Part shown: piece after piece, positions 36,936-64,000 of the stretch
How positions within the stretch are numbered: the stretch's first letter is position 1
Layout: the number at the start of each line of letters is the position of its first letter
Assembly: GCF_050624435.1 (NCBI RefSeq)
Contig: NC_134542.1
Coordinates: 112,327,677-112,391,676, forward strand
Direction: 5' to 3'
Origin: Tenrec ecaudatus
Lineage: Eukaryota; Chordata; Mammalia; Afrosoricida; Tenrecidae
DNA: 64,000 nt
Notes under the pieces: generated by a model
Database searches by the model: none
What the model saw: only the letters and a program-made list of their open reading frames with translations
What the model was told of the DNA's origin: nothing
Position numbers and translations under genes: made by a program

Positions 36936-37728
36936 ATTAAAAAAAAAAAACCAAAACCAAAAAAACGAGCACAAAACATCCTTTCTTGGTGAAATCTTAA
37001 CACCAATCAGTTTTCAGTCACTATAAACTTGGATTAACTCACAAAGAAACAACAGCAAAAGTTTATGTTTCTCCTAGTTTGTTGAACAGTTACATACAAA
37101 CGGCACAAATCGTACTAAAAATTCGGGCCAACTCATTGCATATTTGCCCCCTGAAATGAAAAAATAAATTAGAATTGAAGCCGTGTATATTGCCGTAACT
37201 TACCTTGCAGGCAAGTAGGTTCTCTTGTATTCACAGAACGTAGACTAGAGACACTCCTGTAATCTCCAATACAAGTGCCTTTTAGGAGAACCTAAATTTT
37301 AACCTTTGAAAAGATAACATAGGATAAACCCTATAAAATACATTTTTGCTTTCCTCAAAATAATGGAAGATCCTTTTGAAACTTAGTATCTTCAGTTATC
37401 AACATTACTGCATTATGGAGCTAGTGCAATCCTGCATAGCCTTGGTCAAAGTGACAAGGCACAATACAAAAATTAAAGTATTATAGGAACAAGAGAAGTC
37501 ACTGAAGATAATTTAAGGCCTTGAAGTGAATCAGAGTATAATCAGTCTAATTTAAAGCTGAAGAATAAACCATAAATTATCCACCTGAAAGCTAGCAATA
37601 TGCTTTTTCAGTTTCTGTTCTGTGGACAAGAAAACAGAAACAATGCTTGCTTGTGGTTCGTGTATTAGAATCCTTCTAGACCAAGAAGAGGAAAAGTCAT
37701 CTCCATTTCTCTGCAGGTCATGGAGACT

Positions 37729-58124
<20,396 letters not shown>

Positions 58125-58937
58125 TGCCACGTTATTGCTGTCGTTTAGAATTTACGCAGTATCCAACACCGTTAGGACTCTATCTACAAAAAAAGAAGTT
58201 CCATTTACTGATCAAGAAGTTTGACTGTGGCAATGAAAGTCATGAAACAATTCCTTCTCTCTAATTAGCTTATGATGGAACAAATATATGGATGTGGACT
58301 TTTGTGATTTTTAAGAAATGAACTTATCAGTCTTCATGACACAAAACATTTGAAATTTGTACAAGAACACTTAATATTTATAGATCAGAAATCATACTGC
58401 CCAATCATGCATTCCAAGTATTACAAATCAACTATCATTTATCTTAAATAGTAAAGTCATAAACAGAGAATCACAAAACAATGTGGAAACTGAATGAGAG
58501 CAAACAATTGTATCGGATTCATTTTCCTTTATCTTTTCATTGACATATGCACGAAAAGCAAAAGGGCTGCAGAGTTTACAACAGCGGTGAGAACGAAAAT
58601 ATTAATTACTCGTGCTTTAAGATCCCAGAACTTTCCACCGAGTGAAACAAAGTACAGGCAATGCTTTAATAATCGTAATACAGATCTTCACTGTCTCTTT
58701 ATTTCGCACAAACAAGCTATCTTCTAAGACTTCATCCAAATCAAAGCTTCCTACAGAGCTCAACCATAAATTTTCTTCCAGGATACATAATTAATTACTC
58801 ATAACCTGGCCAGAACATTCATGACTAGATGATACTTCCCCACCCCCCACCCCAAAGGTTGAATGTATCCTTTGTTTCTAGATCAAAATTTTAATATGTT
58901 TACTTACTCACAGCTTTTTAAAATACCTTTTCTCCCA

Positions 58938-59136
58938 ACTCACTGCCACCAAGTCAAAACTCATAGCGACGCTATAGGGCAGAGTAGAACTGTGCCTACC
59001 CACTAAGATTCCAAGACTGTTAATTCTTTACAGCAGTAAAAAGCCCCATCTTTCTCCTATGCAGCAGCTGGTGGTTTCGAACTGCTGACCTTGAGGACTA
59101 TAGACTAACATGTAACCACAACCCCACTGGGGCTCC
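58938..59136 (-). repeat. AfroSINE
   Basis: Antisense 'cactgccaccaagtcaaaac', 'gcagagtagaactgtgccta', 'gctggtggtttcgaactgct', 'taaccacaaccccactgggg'. Near full length. Confidence 0.88.
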
Positions 59137-59279
59137 CTTTTATAACTCTAGTGGTAGGTTATTGTTGCCTTCACAGACCCATCTACTGTTTGACTGGAAA
59201 CTGACCACGGGAATGCGTTTATTTCTGGACTAGAAGGGTGAGGTAGGGCCATACTCTCAGATATTCCTCCAGTTTCTAT

Positions 59280-59580
59280 TCAACCAGTGAGCCTGGAGGT
59301 TTTCATGATTTCGAGTTCTGTTACATTTCTCTATCTAGGACCTTCTAATGGGATCTCTTTCAAAGCAATTCATGGTGATAGCCAGATACTAGCTAGCTCT
59401 TCTGGTCTCAGGGTGGTGGAGACTGATGTCCTTTACTTCACTGGACTAACGGCTTCCATATGTCTTATATTGTTTTCTTTCTTCCAGACAGGGAGCGAAT
59501 TATCATTAAGACCCCAGGTGCTACTCACCAAAGTAGGAAGTGGGCACTGTGTTTGTGGACTATGTTAACGACTTCATTTG
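59280..59580 (-). mobile_element. Afrotherian L1 3' UTR fragment
   Basis: 'ctcagggtggtggagactga', which is also present at about 24617 ('ctcagggtggtggagactta'), then 'attaagaccccaggtgctac' and 'caccaaagtaggaagtggg'. It is followed directly by an AfroSINE. Confidence 0.75.
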
Positions 59581-59589
59581 CCAAGAAAA

Positions 59590-59723
59590 GGAACCCCAAT
59601 AGTGCAGTGAATATAAGAATTGGCTGCTGCTGCAAGATCAGCAGTTCAAATACACCACTGCTCAGTGGAAAAAAGATGTGGTGATGTGACTCAATGTCAG
59701 TGGGGTTGGTTTGGTTTTGGTCT
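59590..59723 (+). repeat. AfroSINE, internally deleted
   Basis: Head 'aatagtgcagtgaatataag', 'gatcagcagttcaaatacac', then a jump to the tail 'gtcagtggggttggtttggt'. Confidence 0.75.
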
Positions 59724-60079
59724 GCTCCTCTGAATTGGCTGAACAAGAGTAGAAAATCCTTACCAATAAGCAGAATAGTGGCCTGCAAAGAGTATTGTTT
59801 AAATAAACAGAGAGCTGTCAGGTCTATTCTCAAATGAAGGTTTTACCAAAGAAAACAATGAAGTTGTGCGTTCACACCTAAAACCACTGTAGAGAGTGCT
59901 TTTAGATCACTCTGCACCTGTACTGTCTAATACAGCAGGCACTGCCCATCATGCCTCTATCTGAATTCAATCAATTTAAATAAAATTAAACATCCAATCT
60001 TTCATTTAAAGATTCATTTTTTGTTTTGACTAGACATCCATAGTTGGTAGCTACCATGAAAACATTTCCATCGTACTAA

Positions 60080-60280
60080 ACCAAACGCACTGCAATCCAG
60101 TGCAATCCATTCTGACTCAAAGCAACCCTTGAAGACAGAAAAGAACTGCCTCTGTGGGTTTCTGAGACTCTTAGAGGAAGTACAAAGCCTCTTCTTTTTC
60201 CTGCAGAGCCGCTGGTAGTTTTGAACTGCTGGCCTTGAGGTTACAAGCCCAACATGTAACTATTATGCTGCCAGGTCAAG
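60080..60280 (-). repeat. AfroSINE
   Basis: Antisense 'atccattctgactcaaagca' ... 'ccgctggtagttttgaactg' ... 'gtaactattatgctgccagg'. Confidence 0.85.
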
Positions 60281-60498
60281 TGCTGACAGCTGTCATAATA
60301 CAAAGCCTTATTGAACAGTGCTCTTTATGTTCTTTGGTAGGGCTGCTCAGTTATCATTTCTACTTACATAACCTATAAATCCGCAAATAACCTCACTCAC
60401 TGGTATCCTTGTGGCTCATATATCTTATAGGCTATAGCATTGAGTAAGGCAAAACAGGCAATCATTCAATATGGCCTATAAGGGAAGCAGCAGCAGCA

Positions 60499-60526
60499 TC
60501 ACCACCACCACCACCACCACCACCAA
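60499..60526. repeat. (CAC)n microsatellite
   Basis: About nine CAC units preceded by AGC/ATC units. Confidence 0.95.
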
Positions 60527-60899
60527 ATAAATACGTTTCCCTCCATCACTCAAAAACCTCAGCCCCTAATCATTTGTGTCCTAGGCCACTGTCATTCATG
60601 GAGATCTTGTGTCTTCCATATTGGCCATCAAGGCAGAGTGTTGACTATATTTTATTTAGGAAAAGTTAAATAAAAGGAATGGTTCTAAGTACATACTGTC
60701 AGTTTTACTACCCACTACTGACAGAACTCTGATCACTATAAACATATCGCATGCTTTACTAGCTCACACATGGCACAAGCTAAAAGTAATAAGTGAATAG
60801 CTACAGAATAACTACAATTCTAACTTGTAAAATTATCACAGGCAGAGGGATGTTTTTTGCAATCTCAATTTTCACTTCCTAATTCCAAAAAGAAGCTCC

Positions 60900-61137
60900 C
60901 TCTTGTCAAGTCAATTCCAACTCACAGTGCCCCTATTACAACTCAAAACTCACTGCTATTCCGTCAATTCCGTCTCAATAGCAACCCTGTCGGTAAGGGT
61001 AGAACTGCCTCTGTGGGATTCCAAAGCTGTAACTATGGCATTCAAAGTCTCACTTTTCTCCCGATGAGCAGCTGGTGGTTTAGAACTGTTGCCCTTGAGG
61101 TTAGCAACCTAATTCATAACCACTATGCCAGCAAGGC
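60900..61137 (-). repeat. AfroSINE with duplicated tail
   Basis: Two tail-like starts ('gtcaagtcaattccaactca' and 'actgctattccgtcaattcc') precede one body and head ('gatgagcagctggtggttta', 'accactatgccagcaaggc'). Confidence 0.8.
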
Positions 61138-61521
61138 ATTAGTAATGAAAAATACAGACTAGAAAAGCAACAGTTCCTTCTGTGACATCTATAAAATAAA
61201 CTACATTAAAGCTAAAGAATTAATCTTAAAACAACACAGCAAGTTGTGGGCACATAGTGATGTACATTTTCTATACTTGTTCTGAAAACAGAATAAACTT
61301 ACATTGGGAACAATGTTTCCCTTCTCTTAAAGGGTAAAAGAAATCCCTTCACAGAATACTGCAGGAACATAACCGACAATCTGGGTGGACACTCCAGTTA
61401 GAGAAAATGCATTACTACAGTATGTTATGCACTTCCGACCACTGTTGCAGATGCACCCAAAGAAAGAGCCTACAACCTTTCGATGAATTTCCAAAATCCT
61501 AAAGCCTTTCCCAGGTTTAGA

Positions 61522-61702
61522 TGTAGTTATGGGGCTCGGCTCCTAACCTCAAGGTCAACAGTTCAAAACCTCTAGGCACACCATGAGAGAAAGATGAGGT
61601 TTTCTACTCCCATAAGTATTCAGTCTCAGAAACTCTCAGGGGCAGTTCTATACTGCCCTATAGGGTCACTAAGAATTGGAATTGACTTGATGGTAGTGAG
61701 TT
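61522..61702 (+). repeat. AfroSINE, near full length
   Basis: 'tatggggctcggctcctaac', 'gagaaagatgaggttttcta', 'cccataagtattcagtctca', 'gaattggaattgacttgatg', 'gtagtgagtttgg'. The tail form resembles the tenrec type that I recall. Confidence 0.88.
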
Positions 61703-62084
61703 TGGAGAGTTTTGCTTTATATTATCAACCTGGCAAGAAACCCATAATCTCAGGATAGATTTTGTGCAAACATGCATATCTCTATTACTTTTCATTGGCG
61801 TGCACATGGAAGGCCTTGTAAATGGAGGAGTGGAGAATGGTACCATGTATTTTGAGAAAGCCGCCTACCTAAACTGTAATATCACTTTACAGCTTCCAAA
61901 ATGGTTAAATAAAGAAGACAAGTGGAGTTCTCATTCACTACTGATAGCACTATAAATTGGTGCCGTCACTCTGGAAATATATGCTAAAGTTGATAGTCAC
62001 TACACAACATGGCTCAACAATTCCTCTCCTACACTAATACTCTACAGAAACATGCATTAAAATATGCGTAACATGCACACACAC

Positions 62085-62730
62085 ACACACAAATCATAGC
62101 ATTATGAATGAGGGGGAGTACAGAGTTGGGGGGGGAAATTGGACATCCCCTTGCAGAAGGGCTGTGGGGAGGAGACGAGCCAATCAGGGTGCCTGCCATG
62201 TAGCAAAGATGAAATACACAATTTTCCTCTAGTTCTTGAATGCTTCCCCCCACTATCATGATCCCAATTCTACCTTACAAATCCGGCTGGACCAGAGGAT
62301 GTACACTGGCACATATAGGAACTGGAAACACAGGGAATCCAGGACAGATGACCCCCTCAGGACCAGTAGTGAGAGTGGCGATAACGGGAGGCTGGAGGGA
62401 AGGTGATGGAGAAATGGGGAACAAATTATAAGGATCTACATATAACCTCCTCCCTGGGGAATGTACAGCAGAGAAGTAGGAAAGGGAGACGTCAGATGGT
62501 GTAAAATATGACAAAATAATGATTTATAAATTATTATGGGTTCATGGGGGAGGGGAGAGTGGGGAAGGAGGAGAAAAAAATGAGGAGCTGATATCAAGGG
62601 CTCAAGTAGGAAGCAAATGTTTTGAAAATGATGATGGCAACATATGTACAAATGTGCTTGACACAATGGATGGATGGATGGATGGACTATGATGAGTTGT
62701 ACGAGCCCCCAATAAAATGATTAAAAATAT
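62085..62730 (+). mobile_element. Afrotherian L1 3' UTR, sense
   Basis: From 'tcatagcattatgaatgagg' to 'gagcccccaataaaatgatt', parallel to 2650-3310. It contains (GGAT)n at 62667-62688 and is preceded by (CA)n at 62075-62090. Confidence 0.85.
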
Positions 62731-62807
62731 ATATGCATCAGAATATAAAAAAACTAGGTGTCCACCAACAATAGAAGGGTTCGACTATGGTTAAATTGAG
62801 GAACAAG

Positions 62808-63003
62808 GAGTCCCTGGGAAGGTTCAAACCGTCCACAGACTCAGCTGCTGGCTGAAAGGTTAAGGGCTTGAGTCCACTGTCACAGGGGCACTTGGGAAAG
62901 AGACTTGGGGTTCTACTTTGGGGAAAATGTAGCCACTGAAAACACTAGGGGGCAGTTGCACTCCCATGCAAATGGGGTTGCCCTGAGTTGAAGTCAAATG
63001 GAG
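62808..63003 (+). repeat. AfroSINE
   Basis: 'gctgctggctgaaaggttaa', 'gagtccactgtcacaggggc', 'cactagggggcagttgcact', 'gttgccctgagttgaagtca'. Confidence 0.75.
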
Positions 63004-63099
63004 CAACTTTTATGTACATGCTATAAGAATTATGGTGCTGGGGAGGAATACTGAAAGGACATGGCCTGCTAGAGGTACAAGTAAAGCTCTCTTGAAGAG

Positions 63100-63365
63100 C
63101 TATAACCAGAATGCTCCTTAGAAGTGAGTCTGGCAAAACTTCATCTCATGTACTTTGGAAATGCTAACAGAAGAGACCAGTCCCTTGAAAAAGACAATAG
63201 ATTTGGTGAAATAGCGAATAAGAAGAAATGAAAAAGACTATCAACAGGATGGGCTGACACAGTAGATGTAATCATGGGCGCAAATATAATGTCTGAGGAA
63301 AAGGGTGAGCAGGCAGTGTTTAATTCTGTTGAACATACAGTCATTAGGAGGTAGGGCCAACTTGA
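63100..63365 (+). mobile_element. RTE (BovB-like) 3' end
   Basis: Reads 'catgtactttggaaatgcta', 'agaccagtcccttgaaaaag', 'gatgggctgacacagtagat' and 'gagcaggcagtgtttaattc' in the family order. The frame is broken. Confidence 0.75.
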
Positions 63366-64000
63366 AGACACTTAAAAACAGAAACATGATGAAATGTATT
63401 CATCTTTTGATTTAATTTCAGTAAAAGTCTACTTAATATAAAACAGCAAAGCTATATTAATAACTAACAAAACACTCTTGATGGTTTAATGCTTGTACTG
63501 AAATCCTGTACCCCAGTATTGTATTCTTCCACCCCATAATACTGGGACAGGACACTGAATTTTCCCCTTATGTTAATTTTAAATTTTCTCATATTAAACA
63601 AAGAAGGTGATCTTAAAGTAATAGAAGGCAAAAGTCATCATTTTTAAGAGAAACAAATTCTTAAAAGGGCTTAACAAAGCCACCACACTGACATTACTCA
63701 AATATTCCCCTCCCCTCCCTCTTACCTTCGGAGGGCATTCTAAGTCACCACTTATTGAGCAGAAACTCTTAAGCAGCCCTGACTCCTTAACATCAGGCGT
63801 AAGAAATAAATAAGTAGAAACTATTAATAAATTCCAAACGAGTACTTCCAGGCCAAGGGCTATCTTCAGTTCATTAATGTAAGCATTTAATAATCTGCGG
63901 TCAATAACTGTTTGTGCAATAAATGAATGGTGCTACCATGGGGAGGAAAAGAACAAGATAAAAAATGAGGCAAAAGTGGCAATGAAGTTTCAATTAAGAC

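Larger units (their letters stand above)
33340..37728 (-). other. SPOPL: Probable 3' UTR of SPOPL
   Basis: About 4.4 kb of AT-rich DNA follows the stop codon. It is unusually poor in LINE and SINE insertions compared with the rest of the window; the one clear late insertion is an AfroSINE at 36722-36935. Several minus-strand AATAAA hexamers are present, for example near 33471 and at 33365-33360. The left boundary is a guess from the last hexamer before the unrelated retropseudogene. Transcript data would be needed to fix the end. Confidence 0.55.
58184..64000 (-). other. Probable 5' (UTR) intron of SPOPL, repeat-rich
   Basis: Upstream of the first coding exon I see no CpG-rich promoter-like segment and no further coding exon up to the window edge. 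The stretch holds AfroSINEs, an L1 3' UTR piece at 59280-59580, an L1 3' end at 62085-62730, an RTE 3' end and short microsatellites. Assigning it to an intron assumes that exon 1 lies outside the window. 63370-64000 holds no clear element apart from an L2/MIR-like 'caataaatgaatgg' ending near 63930. Confidence 0.5.

Noticed and set aside
60499-60526. (CAC)n as a coding histidine tract
   Set aside because: Simple microsatellite with no flanking open frame of note.

Overview
This is vertebrate nuclear DNA from a placental mammal, not a microbial or plasmid sequence. It is AT-rich, and one spliced gene with canonical GT-AG introns lies in a dense field of interspersed repeats. The repeats point to Afrotheria. 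There are about twenty copies of a tRNA-headed SINE whose body carries the 'gagtcggaatcgactc' type core (AfroSINE). There are many fragments of the afrotherian L1 3' UTR ending in 'gagcccctaataaaatg', and RTE (BovB-like) LINE pieces. Two hAT elements resemble the SPIN family. As I recall, SPIN among afrotherians is known from tenrecs, so a tenrec such as Echinops is my best guess. That species call is an inference.

Layout. 1-31.9 kb is gene-free: decayed L1, RTE/BovB-like, AfroSINE, mariner MITE and hAT fragments separated by unassigned DNA. Two sub-regions are strongly nested. At 15.0-19.6 kb an old L1 carries several later insertions, one with an 11-bp target-site duplication. At 23.4-27.4 kb an RTE/BovB-like LINE is split by an L1. 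31.9-32.65 kb is a processed pseudogene of DYNLRB1 with poly(A) tail and flanking duplication. 33.3-58.2 kb on the minus strand is SPOPL: all ten coding exons are present (1179 nt, 392 codons plus stop), followed by a probable 3' UTR of about 4.4 kb. 58.2-64 kb is more repeat-rich DNA, probably the first (5' UTR) intron of SPOPL. No CpG-rich promoter is visible, so the promoter and exon 1 should lie beyond the right edge.

SPOPL encodes a MATH-BTB adaptor for CUL3 ubiquitin ligases. The open frame is intact, and the MATH-cleft and BTB contact residues known from its paralogue SPOP are conserved. The 18-residue insertion that separates SPOPL from SPOP is encoded exactly by one symmetric 54-nt exon. 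No novel multi-gene system is present. The points worth a second look are this exon, the probably horizontally acquired transposons (SPIN-like hAT and BovB-like RTE), the nested insertions, and a few unassigned stretches that may be conserved non-coding DNA or a retrocopy.
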